Made by a program: the position numbers and the translations under genes. Of a stretch of DNA of 64,000 nucleotides, positions 1 to 7,907 are shown piece after piece. Numbering within the stretch: the stretch's first letter is position 1; every line of letters begins with the position of its first letter. The DNA comes from Candidatus Sumerlaeota bacterium (GTDB taxonomy: Bacteria > Sumerlaeota > Sumerlaeia > Sumerlaeales > Sumerlaeaceae): the NCBI GenBank assembly GCA_026398535.1, contig JAPLSQ010000057.1, positions 1-64,000 on the forward strand. Reading direction: 5' to 3'. The notes beneath the pieces were generated by a model. It worked only from the letters and a program-made list of their open reading frames with translations, did not search any database and was not told where the DNA came from.

Positions 1-2
1 CC

Positions 3-173
3 CTTCAGGATGCGTGCAAACTGATCAAGCCTGATGGCGTACTCGCTGACCGCCTGATGGCGTACTCGCTGACCGGATATCGGTCGACAAGCTTATACAG
101 CATGAAGAATGATGATTTGATTGTCTGCCACGACAGGCAATTTCCCCGCTATTCCAATCGTATCGCGACATAG
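3..173 (+). CDS. possible 3' end of a plus-strand gene cut by the window edge
   Basis: The frame is open from the window edge to a TAG at 171-173 and reads about 56 residues, beginning LQDACKLIKPDGV. It crosses both R1 copies. The first copy is read as PDGVLADR and, being one base short, shifts the frame so the second is read as LMAYSLTG. The ending YSMKNDDLIVCHDRQ looks protein-like, and LIKPDG resembles methyltransferase ends, but part of that word comes from R1 itself. The frame overlaps the last codons of the minus-strand hydrolase. I cannot assign a function, and it may be chance. Confidence 0.25.
   Translation, partial: LQDACKLIKPDGVLADRLMAYSLTGYRSTSLYSMKNDDLIVCHDRQFPRYSNRIAT
30..76 (+). 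repeat. R1 repeat, two tandem copies (23 + 24 bp)
   Basis: The first copy (30-52) lacks the final G and the second (53-76) is complete. The array lies 3' of the minus-strand GH42-like gene. It is the only array whose copies differ in length. Confidence 0.9.
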
Positions 174-2263
174 GTTTTCAGTTCGTGGATCGTGATTTCC
201 ACGCCATCGGGGTGGCGCATGATATTGAGTGGTTGTGCCTGCGCGCCTGATGGCGTACTCGCTGACCGGCCTGATGGCGTACTCGCTGACCGGCCTGATG
301 GCGTACTCGCTGACCGGCTATCGGGCGAATAGAGCGTCGCGCGCGCGACCGTGCCCGCTATGTCATTGCGCAGGCGCACGCGAATATTCTTTACGGGCGG
401 GAATTCGATGGGATAGACGCGCATGGGCAGGGGCGTGCCGGGGGGCGGAAGCGAACCCGTGCAGTTGACGACATGGATAACGAGCGCGCCCGTCATCGAG
501 GGAGAAGCCGGCTCGAGCCGGAACACGTTGATGACAACGCCCGTCGTCGCGTCAGCTTCCCATGCAAGGACATTACCCGCCGCCTCGCGCACCGTTCGAA
601 CGAGAAGAGCCATCGCGGAGGCGGCATGGCGTTGGGCCGAAAATGTCTTCCCGCCGCGCGCGTAATCGATCATGCATCGTTTGCCGGGTTTGCCCGCAAG
701 ACGGATGGAACAATCAAGGAGCGCCTTCACCTGTGTTTTGATTTTTCTCGGCGCGCCTGTTTCATCACGCGCGGCCGTTTCCCCCGTCGTGATGACTTTT
801 CCCCCGCGCGCGGCGAAAGCGCGAACCGCCTTAATCTGGCCGTCGCTCAGGCACACGGCATGAGGCAAAATAAGCACGCGAAACCGTTCGAGGTCGTTTG
901 CGTTCAGATCACTCTCGAGGACGATTTCGTGGGGGATGTTCGCCTCGGTGAGTGTTTCCGCCCAGCCCGCCCACTCATGGATGTAATATTTATCATTCAG
1001 CCCCATGTAATTGTCGCGTGTTTGCTTGGAAAACAGCAGGGCGGCGTCCGCCACGGGCGTCTGCCGTCCGAACAGCATCGGGTGGTCGCGCTCCCATTGA
1101 AAATAGGGTTTCTTCTCGCCGAAAGCCCACATCCTGTGTCCTTCCAAGGCGCACAACGACCAGCAGAAGGCGAACTCGGCAAGGGAATTGCAGTAGAACA
1201 GCGTGAGCGGCGGGAAACCCGTGCGGCGCGCGATCGCCGAGTAAAGCCGCATCTCGGCGAGATGGCGCCGCCAGCCGTAAAACGGGATGCCATCCTTTAT
1301 GTAGGCTTCGTAGAAGATGAAGTTTTGCGAGCGCGCGAACTCAACGGCGTCCATGCCCCATGCCTGTGCCAGCCATGTGTGGCCCGCGCCGGCGTGGCAC
1401 GAGGACAACACCTGGCCGGGCAGGCCGGCGTCATCGAGCCGTTTCTTCAGATCCGCGAAGAAATCGCCGCCGGACTTCATCCGGAAGCGCAGCCATGCGC
1501 GCCAGATGGGATTCCCGAAATTCTCCCACACGGGCGAATTGGGATCATCGGGGAGTTCGCAACCTGTCTCATCGCAGAACTTTTTTCGGCACCACTTGCA
1601 CCCGCACGAAAACCAGTCGGGCAGCCATTCCACCTCGTCGATCATCCATCCATCGACGCCGGCGCGTCTTGTGATGTCGGTCACGGTGCGGAAGAACGCC
1701 TCGCGGAAACCGGGATTGTTCAGGCACAACAGCCACACGCCGCCATACTCCTTGAAAAAAAGCGGTTTGTCCGGCCGGCGCGCATCGCGCTGGGTCCAGT
1801 CGCGATGCCGTTCCATGTAATCCTGTGTGCAATAGACGGCGGTCACATGATGCGCGAGCAGCAGGCCGTTGCGATGGCAGGCGTCGGCCGCGATGCGCGT
1901 GGCGCGGATGCTGGCCTCGGGTTCGATGACCGGCCAGAGGAACTTGGGCTGTGATGTGGGCGGCTGGCGGTCGTACATGATATAACGGTGGTTCTCGGTC
2001 AGCACGAGCGTCGCACCGTCGCGCACAAACTGCGCCGCCTGCTTGTCCGCCTGCTCCGGCGTCAGATCCGCCGGATAATCCCACGAAACCACCCGCGCCG
2101 TATGCAGCGCGTCAAGCCTTGACTGCGAGCCGGTTGTCATTGCACCGCCTTGTGAATGAATCGTGAGCAGAGAAACGCACAGGAGCGAAAACCAAGGCGC
2201 GAATCCTTTTCCTCCGGCACGCTCCGCCCGTCTGGTCTGTGAATAGCACAACAAATCGGTCAT
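149..2263 (-). CDS. secreted GH42-like (beta-galactosidase-type) glycoside hydrolase
   Basis: Probably an exported glycosidase acting on galactoside- or fucoside-like oligosaccharides; the substrate cannot be read from sequence. From the ATG at 2263 the protein has a long basic n-region, a hydrophobic stretch FSLLCVSLLTI and a possible cleavage after SQGGA. A TIM-barrel-like part follows, with DEVEW (about residues 209-213) as a candidate acid/base region and a Cys cluster CGCKWCRKKFC (about 220-230) like the metal-binding cluster of GH42 enzymes. Around residues 450-510 there is a trimerisation (GATase-like) domain ending RGGKVITTGE. Near the C-terminus three R1 copies are translated as RSASTPSG three times. 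The ATG at 2140 (preceded by AAGGCGG) is an alternative start without the signal peptide. R2 lies just upstream. Confidence 0.7.
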   Translation of the reverse strand: MTDLLCYSQTRRAERAGGKGFAPWFSLLCVSLLTIHSQGGAMTTGSQSRLDALHTARVVSWDYPADLTPEQADKQAAQFVRDGATLVLTENHRYIMYDRQPPTSQPKFLWPVIEPEASIRATRIAADACHRNGLLLAHHVTAVYCTQDYMERHRDWTQRDARRPDKPLFFKEYGGVWLLCLNNPGFREAFFRTVTDITRRAGVDGWMIDEVEWLPDWFSCGCKWCRKKFCDETGCELPDDPNSPVWENFGNPIWRAWLRFRMKSGGDFFADLKKRLDDAGLPGQVLSSCHAGAGHTWLAQAWGMDAVEFARSQNFIFYEAYIKDGIPFYGWRRHLAEMRLYSAIARRTGFPPLTLFYCNSLAEFAFCWSLCALEGHRMWAFGEKKPYFQWERDHPMLFGRQTPVADAALLFSKQTRDNYMGLNDKYYIHEWAGWAETLTEANIPHEIVLESDLNANDLERFRVLILPHAVCLSDGQIKAVRAFAARGGKVITTGETAARDETGAPRKIKTQVKALLDCSIRLAGKPGKRCMIDYARGGKTFSAQRHAASAMALLVRTVREAAGNVLAWEADATTGVVINVFRLEPASPSMTGALVIHVVNCTGSLPPPGTPLPMRVYPIEFPPVKNIRVRLRNDIAGTVARATLYSPDSRSASTPSGRSASTPSGRSASTPSGAQAQPLNIMRHPDGVEITIHELKTYVAIRLE
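246..317 (+). repeat. R1 repeat, three perfect tandem copies inside a gene
   Basis: Copies are at 246-269, 270-293 and 294-317. On the minus strand they are read in frame by the GH42-like gene as three RSASTPSG units between the catalytic part and the C-terminal beta region. Confidence 0.95.
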
Positions 2264-2287
2264 CCATCTTGTGTGTCTTATACCATT

Positions 2288-2315
2288 CGTCCGTGGTTGT
2301 CCGCGGTTGTCCGCC
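2288..2315 (+). repeat. R2 decamer array upstream of the GH42-like gene
   Basis: About three 10-bp units (GTCCGTGGTT, GTCCGCGGTT, GTCCGCC). It lies 25 bp upstream of the chosen minus-strand start at 2263, between this gene and the transglutaminase-like gene. Confidence 0.8.
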
Positions 2316-2400
2316 GAAGTAGTTGACGGTGTCCCTGCCGCCAGCAGGCGCGAAAACTGGCGATACCGCGCTGCTGGCATAAACGGATCAGATCCGCTGT

Positions 2401-4242
2401 TCAATAACTGTTCCAGTTCGTGACCAGCGAGGGGGCGGTCACCGAGAAAGACCACGGGGACGACCACCGCACCATCGGATCCTGATCCTTAATCCGCCAA
2501 TAATATGTGTTGCCGGTTTTCAACCAGCCCGCCGGCGTCGTCCATTCATTCGGCATGTTGCCGTCAGCCACCGTGACAGGCGACACAGGATGGTAGCCAG
2601 CCTTGTCCCATGCGAGCCGGACGGAGCGCCACACATTGGGGTCGTCGGGCATTTGGCTCTTCCATGCCAGCGAGGGGGCCGTGGTGGATGTGGTGCTTCG
2701 GTCAGGAGGATCGATCGGCGCCCACGCGTTGACGATTCTTGTTTCGGTGTTCGACTCCTCCCAGACATGCTCGATTTGCAGCAAACCGCCCGGCGCCGTG
2801 TCGAAAGTCACATTCACAAGATTGCGGCGGTCGAACACCAAGGTCGGCAGCGCCGCCGGCGCGCACTGTATTTCACCGCAAACGAACATATCGCTCGCCT
2901 GCGCCTCGGGCATTTTTCCCGCGCTGTTGACGACGAATTTCACTTGGAAACCATAACACGCCGCAGAACTTCGCGGAGCAATGGCGGCGTCAAGAGACGC
3001 CGTAACCAGCCCATCCGAAGGCCCCACGAAACTCGCGACGGAAATCCACGCCTGATGGCGTACTCGCTGACCGGTGATTTGATCCTTCGTGAAAAGGATG
3101 TTTGCCGAGCATTCGGGATCGGCCAGTTTCAATCGCGCCGACACATATCCGCCCGCGTATAAATAGGGCGCCGACATGGTCGTGACGATTTCGGCGCTGT
3201 TGTCCTCGCCGGAAGCCCGTATGTCATCGGGCAGGCTGTAGCAGTGCCGTCCGTTTGCATACACCGGAGGCTCCTGCTGGCAATAATTGTCGTGAAATTT
3301 CCCCCAGTTCGTGAAACACCGCTCAAGGCTCTCGCCCGGACGAAGCGTCATCGCCATCGTGAAATCGGCATCCCAACGGTTCTGGAATATGGCATTGTTC
3401 GTGGTGGAAGAATACAAGCCGCCGATGCCCGGCGTGACCCGTTCAACGAGGGCGGGCTGTTTTGCGCAAAGACTGACAGCACTCACAGTGCGATTGTCCC
3501 AGTCCGGATAGAAAGCTTCCAGGTCGGCATCCAGAATATGGTATTGATCGCCGCACATGACCTCTGAAATGACATGCCCTCGAAGATCCCAACAGCGTGC
3601 CGCTGAAAATCCCGCTTTCTTAAAAAGACATTCGAGCACGGTCGCGGTGTCATCGCACAGACCATAACCGTAGACATTAAGATATTTCACGAGGGAGTGA
3701 ATTTCAAACGTCGTCTCGGCCGGATACCAGTGGTAGCGGTTGACTCTCAGGAATTCCCATAACCGGAAGGCGCGCAATTCGGGATCCAGCTCGGAGCCCA
3801 GCGCCTCGTTGAGAATGCTGGTGGTGTCGTGCCAGTTGCGCGTGCCGTTCATCACCACCCATGGATTGAACACGGGCTTCGTGCCCATGTTTGTCAGACG
3901 GATGCTGGTGTTGTCCACGCGGGTCTGCCTTCTGAGATCAATCGAATAGCTGCCCGAAGCATCCAAAATGACCGACATATGTGATGTCTGAAAATCCTCG
4001 GCTCTCGCCGGCGCAACACCCGCCCGCGGAATCGCCTCGGGAATCTGCCCGCGGTTTCTGTAATAATCCATCGGGAGCCCAAGATGCGGGGGGGGATCGG
4101 TTGATTCCCCAATGGTCTCCGCTTGAACAGTCACAAATCCTATGTTCAGGATTGATAATGCGCTTATTAGAATGGCGCATGAACGAAGAGCGCCGGAACG
4201 GCAAAATGCTGACAGCCGAAAAGTGGCGAATTGTCGCGCCAT
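2401..4242 (-). CDS. secreted transglutaminase-like protein with C-terminal Fn3-like domain
   Basis: Exported protein with a transglutaminase/papain-like core. From the ATG at 4242 a signal peptide ends near residue 41 (FVTVQA). The likely triad is Cys196 (YGYGLCDDTA), His223 (RGHVISEV) and Asp238 (ILDAD). A fibronectin-III-like region follows (TYYWRIKDQD, WSSPWSFSV) and the protein ends VTNWNSY. That end matches the ends of two other secreted proteins in this window. One R1 copy is translated mid-protein as GQRVRHQ. The reading frame stays open to 4317, but that extension (HGEHGQARTTTE) is translated R2, so I start at 4242, which itself lies in a repeated sequence. A protein-modifying enzyme or a structural transglutaminase-like domain are both possible; the substrate is unknown. 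Confidence 0.7.
   Translation of the reverse strand: MARQFATFRLSAFCRSGALRSCAILISALSILNIGFVTVQAETIGESTDPPPHLGLPMDYYRNRGQIPEAIPRAGVAPARAEDFQTSHMSVILDASGSYSIDLRRQTRVDNTSIRLTNMGTKPVFNPWVVMNGTRNWHDTTSILNEALGSELDPELRAFRLWEFLRVNRYHWYPAETTFEIHSLVKYLNVYGYGLCDDTATVLECLFKKAGFSAARCWDLRGHVISEVMCGDQYHILDADLEAFYPDWDNRTVSAVSLCAKQPALVERVTPGIGGLYSSTTNNAIFQNRWDADFTMAMTLRPGESLERCFTNWGKFHDNYCQQEPPVYANGRHCYSLPDDIRASGEDNSAEIVTTMSAPYLYAGGYVSARLKLADPECSANILFTKDQITGQRVRHQAWISVASFVGPSDGLVTASLDAAIAPRSSAACYGFQVKFVVNSAGKMPEAQASDMFVCGEIQCAPAALPTLVFDRRNLVNVTFDTAPGGLLQIEHVWEESNTETRIVNAWAPIDPPDRSTTSTTAPSLAWKSQMPDDPNVWRSVRLAWDKAGYHPVSPVTVADGNMPNEWTTPAGWLKTGNTYYWRIKDQDPMVRWSSPWSFSVTAPSLVTNWNSY
3051..3074 (+). repeat. R1 repeat, single copy inside the transglutaminase-like gene
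   Basis: Complete 24-bp unit, read on the minus strand as GQRVRHQ between the predicted strands ILFTKDQIT and AWISVASFVG. The frame is kept on both sides. Confidence 0.95.
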
Positions 4243-4279
4243 TTCCGTGGTTGTCCGTGCTTGTCCGTGTTCTCCGTGG
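4225..4279 (+). repeat. R2 array with conserved 5' flank overlapping a start codon
   Basis: Begins with GGCGAATTGTCGCGCCATTT, which recurs at 6272, and continues as decamers (TTCCGTGGTT GTCCGTGCTT GTCCGTGTTC). The minus-strand ATG of the transglutaminase-like gene (4242) lies inside it, so the first codons (MARQFA) are repeat-encoded. Confidence 0.8.
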
Positions 4280-4313
4280 CGCTGGGTGGACAACCACGCC
4301 AACCAGATCAAAC

Positions 4314-4904
4314 TCATCTTCCTGCCCCCCGCCCTGATGGCGTACTCGCTGACCGGTTAAATGCCCCCGCGTCAGGGTCCGCTCCAAGCCGATGCGCGCC
4401 GCCCTTGCGGATGCGGGTGAACTTTTCGGTCTGCTCCCTGATGGCGCGCTCGGTTGGCAGACGCTCCATGCTGCTGGCGCCGTAAAAGCCGTCGATCAGG
4501 CCGACCGTCGGAAAGTTCTGCGCTCCAGCAAAGCCTGCGTCCTTCACCTGCGCGAGGAACCGCGGCGTGAGGCGCATCGGATCCGTGCCGCCCAGAGCCA
4601 TCACGCCGTCGAACCTGCCCTCAGCGTGAAGCTTTGGCAGCAAAGCCGCCGCGCCACGGCTCATGACGACTGCCGCATCGCCCCGGTCTTTCTTCGACTG
4701 AAGGGAAACAAGATCGCCGCCGCCCGCCTTCACGACCTCCTCGCGCAGCACATCCGGCTTCACCGCGGGCTGCCCCAGCACCCCAACATCAATCAGCAAC
4801 GTCTTCAGCCCCTGCGCCTCGATGCGCTCCTTCACAAAGGCGTACTCCGCGCCCTTTGTGTCCAGCGCGCCGATCAGCGCGATAGTTCGCGCTCCCTCTT
4901 CCAT
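4314..4904 (-). CDS. shortened Tm-1-like / TIM-barrel (UPF0261-PF09370) fusion remnant
   Basis: The N-terminal 100 or so residues (IALIGALDTKGAEYAFVKER, LLIDVGVLG, GRFDGVMALGG) match the start of Tm-1-like ATP-binding proteins (UPF0261), normally about 400 residues. Directly after GG the sequence jumps to TDPMRLTPRFLAQVKDAGF and QNFPTVGLIDG, typical of the PF09370 TIM-barrel partner domain. After LIDG it jumps again to FYGASSMERLPTERAI, which belongs at that domain's C-terminus. Two large in-frame deletions therefore seem to have shrunk a fused gene to about 196 residues. The tail is R1-derived (RSASTPSG) and ends GRGAGR. Start 4904 abuts an R2 array. Probably a pseudogene or a very reduced protein; an assembly error is also possible. 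Confidence 0.6.
   Translation of the reverse strand: MEEGARTIALIGALDTKGAEYAFVKERIEAQGLKTLLIDVGVLGQPAVKPDVLREEVVKAGGGDLVSLQSKKDRGDAAVVMSRGAAALLPKLHAEGRFDGVMALGGTDPMRLTPRFLAQVKDAGFAGAQNFPTVGLIDGFYGASSMERLPTERAIREQTEKFTRIRKGGAHRLGADPDAGAFNRSASTPSGRGAGR
4333..4356 (+). repeat. R1 repeat, single copy at the 3' end of the Tm-1-like remnant
   Basis: Complete 24-bp unit read on the minus strand as RSASTPSG, seven codons before the stop. It supplies most of the C-terminal tail of the remnant. Confidence 0.95.
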
Positions 4905-4962
4905 AGTTGTCCGTGCTTGTCCGTGTTTGTCATTGTTTGTCATTGTTTTACGTTGTTTTACA
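4905..4962 (+). repeat. degenerate R2 decamer array abutting a start codon
   Basis: Six or so 10-bp steps that drift along the array: GTCCGTGCTT, GTCCGTGTTT, GTCATTGTTT, GTCATTGTTT, TACGTTGTTT, TACATT. The first unit touches the minus-strand ATG at 4904, so the array forms the immediate 5' leader of the Tm-1-like remnant. Confidence 0.8.
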
Positions 4963-5022
4963 TTCCCGGGCATGCTGTTGTTCGTTTGCGATTGGAATCA
5001 ATGGCTTCATCCTCCGCGCATG

Positions 5023-5118
5023 CCTGATGGCGTACTCGCTGACCGGCCTGATGGCGTACTCGCTGACCGGCCTGATGGCGTACTCGCTGACCGGCCTGAT
5101 GGCGTACTCGCTGACCGG
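5023..5118 (+). repeat. R1 repeat, four perfect tandem copies
   Basis: Copies are at 5023, 5047, 5071 and 5095. This is the longest R1 array in the window. It ends 17 bp before the ATG of the GNAT gene and lies upstream of the divergent Tm-1-like remnant, so it fills the shared intergenic space. Confidence 0.95.
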
Positions 5119-5135
5119 CTTTTACGGTCTTCGCC

Positions 5136-6245
5136 ATGGAAGGACCACGAGCCGTACGCGCGGACGAAATGACTTCGCTGTCGGATCTTGTTGACACGGT
5201 GTTTCGCGGCGGCCCCGGCGACCGGATGTTCCGCCAGTATCCCCAACTCTTCAACGAGGCGAACCTCGACAACCTGCTTGTCTTCGCGGACGGCGACCGC
5301 GTGGTGAGCCATTATGGCATGACGCGGAGATGGGCATGCCTCGGGGGCTGCACTGTGCAGATGGCATGCGCGGGCGCCGTTGCGACTTATGAAGACTATC
5401 GCGGCAAGGGGCTGGCAACCCAGCTTCTGGAAGCCAGCGCCACCAAGGCGCGCAACGACGGCGCGGACATGGCGATGATCTCGGGCGGGCGCGGCCTTTA
5501 CCGGCGCAATGGAGCCGTCGACTATGGCTTTGCGGCGCCCGTGCATGTGGGAGCCGCGGAGGCCGAGCGCCTTCACAACCCGTCTCTGGAGGCGCGTGAA
5601 CTGACTGAAAATGACATCGATGCATGCGCGGCTCTCTACGCCGGGCGTTCCTCGCGGTTCATTCGCCCCGTGGACGATTGGCAATGGTTCTTCCAAAGCC
5701 GCGGCGTCATGGACAGCCCGTGCCGCGGTTTGGCGGTCACGGATCGCGGCGTCGTATGCGGCTATCTGATGATTGCCGAACCCGATGCCGCCGGCGCCAG
5801 CCGTGTGCCGGAATTCGGCGGCAACGATCATACCGTTTCCGGGGCGCTGGCATCCATCATGCGCGCTTGCGGCTCGAAGACCCTGCGATTTGACCTTCAG
5901 GAGCAGGACGCGCCGTTGCGCACCGCGCTCGAGCGCGCGGGATGCCGGGCGGACGCACCCGCCTCATCATGCACGCTGATGCTTCTCAATTTTCCGCAAC
6001 TCATGGAACGGCTTCGGCCGTGGTTCGAGGCGCGCGCGGGATTGAGCGCAGCCCGCATGATGAGCTTCGGCCACCCGGAGCAGGGCGTGTTCGTTTTCGC
6101 CTGCGGCGGCGGGGAAACGCGCATCGAAGGCCGCGGCGCCGCGGCCAGCTTCATCTTCCGTCCCGGCCTCGAACCCGCAAAGCCGCATCCGTGGAACAGG
6201 ATCTTCCCGGCGCCCAGCCTGTGGTATGGCCTCAACTACGTCTGA
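5136..6245 (+). CDS. GNAT-family N-acetyltransferase, two GNAT folds plus C-terminal domain
   Basis: Predicted cytoplasmic acyl-CoA-dependent N-acetyltransferase; the acceptor is unknown. The first GNAT fold (about residues 1-130) has the acetyl-CoA loop region TYEDYRGKGLATQLL and the end motif GGRGLYRRNGAVDYGF. A second, weaker GNAT-like fold follows (ENDIDACAALY to about residue 290). The last 75 residues (LRPWFEARAG to LWYGLNYV) resemble the sterol-carrier-like tail of long GNAT proteins such as the Eis group. At 369 residues it is about twice a simple GNAT enzyme. There is no obvious ribosome binding site, because the four-copy R1 array ends 17 bp upstream. Confidence 0.75.
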   Translation: MEGPRAVRADEMTSLSDLVDTVFRGGPGDRMFRQYPQLFNEANLDNLLVFADGDRVVSHYGMTRRWACLGGCTVQMACAGAVATYEDYRGKGLATQLLEASATKARNDGADMAMISGGRGLYRRNGAVDYGFAAPVHVGAAEAERLHNPSLEARELTENDIDACAALYAGRSSRFIRPVDDWQWFFQSRGVMDSPCRGLAVTDRGVVCGYLMIAEPDAAGASRVPEFGGNDHTVSGALASIMRACGSKTLRFDLQEQDAPLRTALERAGCRADAPASSCTLMLLNFPQLMERLRPWFEARAGLSAARMMSFGHPEQGVFVFACGGGETRIEGRGAAASFIFRPGLEPAKPHPWNRIFPAPSLWYGLNYV

Positions 6246-6271
6246 CAAGGGAAGAAGAGGCAACAGAAAGC

Positions 6272-6323
6272 GGCGAATTGTCGCGCCATTTCCGTGTTCA
6301 TCGTTTTCCGTGTTTGTCCGTTC
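6272..6323 (+). repeat. R2 repeat with the conserved GGCGAATTG flank
   Basis: The first 25 bp are identical to 4225-4249, and a looser match (ACAGAAAG versus ACAGCCGAAAAG) extends upstream. Degenerate decamers follow. It lies between two plus-strand genes, the only R2 array with no adjacent minus-strand gene. Confidence 0.8.
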
Positions 6324-6367
6324 TGATCAAGCGGCCCCCCATTGCATGGAAGATGTGCGGTTTTTAG

Positions 6368-6397
6368 TTGACTCAACGGAACCCCCTGTCCGATATT
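6368..6397 (+). promoter_or_regulatory. possible sigma-70 promoter for the Kelch-like gene
   Basis: TTGACT at 6368-6373 and GATATT at 6392-6397 are separated by 18 bp. The match to TTGACA/TATAAT is 5 of 6 and 4 of 6. A start about 180 bp upstream of the ATG would give a long leader. Confidence 0.35.
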
Positions 6398-6585
6398 TCC
6401 ATAAAATGTGAGTTCTGCTTAAGAAAGCGCGACATATCATAATTATGTGCTGAAAGGAGACGTTGATCGTCCGGAAAAAGTGTCAATATGTGCAAGTCAG
6501 CATACCGGTGTGTGCCCGCATGGAGGCGCCGGAAAATCTGTTTTTGTTTTTCACATTTAATCTAATCCAGTACGGAGGTATTAAG

Positions 6586-7689
6586 ATGAAAAAGGTTATT
6601 TGCGTGCTTGGCACGCTGGCAATTTGCGGCATTGGTTTTTCGCAGATTCCCATCACCGAATGGACGGCGCAACAGGAGATCATTCCCAGTAATCCGACCC
6701 AGATGGCCGGCGCTGTTGTCGTGTCCGACAAGCTCTACATTCTCGGCGGCAACGATTATCTCGACGGTGACACCAACCGGGTTTACCGCTTTGCCGTTGA
6801 TCAGACGACGGGCGGCCTCAGCATCCCGGATGAGATGACATCGATGCCTGTGGCGCCGCCATCGAACTACGCCTACATCAACGCCCAGTCGGTGGCGACC
6901 TCGAATCGCATCTACATCGCCGGCGGCGGATATAACGCGACCGCCCCCAACCGCAACAACGTGACGCATATCGGCGTTGACGCGAGCGGCAACTTCACCG
7001 ACGCCGCCTGGCTCGAGAGCGACGCTTTCTCCGGCGGTTATGATCCCGAGCTTGGCGCCGCTGCCATTCCCGCAAACGGCTACTTGTACGCATGGGGCGG
7101 CGACGGCAACACCGTGGCGGTATTCGACATGTGCGTTTATGCCAAGGTCAACGCCGACGGCTCGCTTGGCGCATGGCAGTCGGGCACAACCTTGCCGACC
7201 ACATCCTGGTTCCCTGCCGCCTGTTCGATCGGCAACAATATCATCATGAGCATCGGCATTATTAACGACACATCTAATGCCAACGCGTCGGACAAAGTCT
7301 ATGTGTGCCAGGTCAATACCGACGGCACGATGGGCGCGTGGGTGGAGCAGACGGGCGCCGCGCTGCCCCAGCCGCTCTATGGCACGCAGTTGGTTGCCGT
7401 CAACAACACCGTGTTCGCGCTCGGCGGCAGAACAACCGGTGGCGTCACTCAGAACTGCGTTTATCGCGCCGTGTTCAACCCCGCGACAGGCACGCTCGGT
7501 GCGTGGGACACAGTCACTGATGTGCAGCTCCCCGACGGCGTCCGTTATCACTGCGCTGTTTACCATGCCAAGAGCGCGCGCATCATCATCGTGAGCATCC
7601 GCCGCGCGAGCGATGCGCTCATTTCCAACGAAGCCTACATCTCCTCGCCGCTGTTCGCCTCCAACGTTCAGGATTGGACAATCTACTGA
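6586..7689 (+). CDS. secreted Kelch-like beta-propeller protein
   Basis: Exported protein of about 367 residues. The start at 6586 follows GGAGG at a good distance and gives a signal peptide (KKVICVLGTLAICGIGFSQ). Repeated blade-like segments, such as DKLYILGGN, NRIYIAGGGYN, GYLYAWGGDGN, NTVFALGGRTTGG and LGAWQSGTTLP / MGAWVEQTGAALP, are typical of Kelch/galactose-oxidase-type propellers. I see no catalytic residues, so it is more likely a binding or surface protein. It ends VQDWTIY, the C-terminal pattern shared with two other secreted proteins here. A strong terminator follows. Confidence 0.75.
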   Translation: MKKVICVLGTLAICGIGFSQIPITEWTAQQEIIPSNPTQMAGAVVVSDKLYILGGNDYLDGDTNRVYRFAVDQTTGGLSIPDEMTSMPVAPPSNYAYINAQSVATSNRIYIAGGGYNATAPNRNNVTHIGVDASGNFTDAAWLESDAFSGGYDPELGAAAIPANGYLYAWGGDGNTVAVFDMCVYAKVNADGSLGAWQSGTTLPTTSWFPAACSIGNNIIMSIGIINDTSNANASDKVYVCQVNTDGTMGAWVEQTGAALPQPLYGTQLVAVNNTVFALGGRTTGGVTQNCVYRAVFNPATGTLGAWDTVTDVQLPDGVRYHCAVYHAKSARIIIVSIRRASDALISNEAYISSPLFASNVQDWTIY

Positions 7690-7747
7690 GCATGACAGAC
7701 CGCGAAGTCAGATGACTCCGGCCGTCTGATCAAACCTTTGTCACTGA

Positions 7748-7786
7748 ATCGGCGAACCGCCTTTGGGCGATTCGCCGATATTTTTT
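7748..7786 (+). terminator. rho-independent terminator after the Kelch-like gene
   Basis: ATCGGCGAA (7748-7756) pairs perfectly with TTCGCCGAT (7771-7779). An inner CGCC/GGCG pairing extends the stem, and TTTTTT follows at 7781-7786. It lies 59 bp after the stop codon. Confidence 0.85.
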
Positions 7787-7825
7787 ACGCAATCACCCCC
7801 CGATCCAGCCGCATCGAATTCAATT

Positions 7826-7844
7826 TTGTCCGTGTTTGTCCGTA
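7826..7844 (+). repeat. R2 short array
   Basis: Two decamers (TGTCCGTGTT TGTCCGT) between the ends of the convergent Kelch-like and FG-GAP-like genes. Confidence 0.7.
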
Positions 7845-7907
7845 TGCCGATTTAACAGTATGATTCCCATTGATCCCTTCGATCTGGAAAAGCAGAAAGA
7901 CGGCCAC

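Larger units (their letters stand above)
6246..6585. other. 340-bp intergenic leader of the Kelch-like gene
   Basis: Holds an R2 array with its conserved flank (6272-6323), a possible sigma-70 promoter (6368-6397) and then about 190 bp of AT-richer leader up to a strong GGAGG at about 6575. I recognise no riboswitch or RNA gene in the leader. Confidence 0.5.

Noticed and set aside
229..468. Small plus-strand frame reading LMAYSLTG repeatedly
   Set aside because: It only reads the R1 array; the gene in this region is on the other strand.
473..1954. A 493-codon open frame on the strand opposite the GH42-like gene
   Set aside because: Antisense to a gene with clear enzyme motifs, low-complexity composition, no ribosome site.
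2264..2467. N-terminal extension of the GH42-like gene up to 2467
   Set aside because: It runs through R2 and into the end of the transglutaminase-like gene, so it is not native coding sequence.
4243..4317. Extension of the transglutaminase-like start to 4317
   Set aside because: Residues HGEHGQARTTTE are translated R2, seen elsewhere as a non-native tail.
5023..5118. CRISPR-like array of four R1 units
   Set aside because: Copies are directly adjacent with no spacers, and single copies lie in genes.
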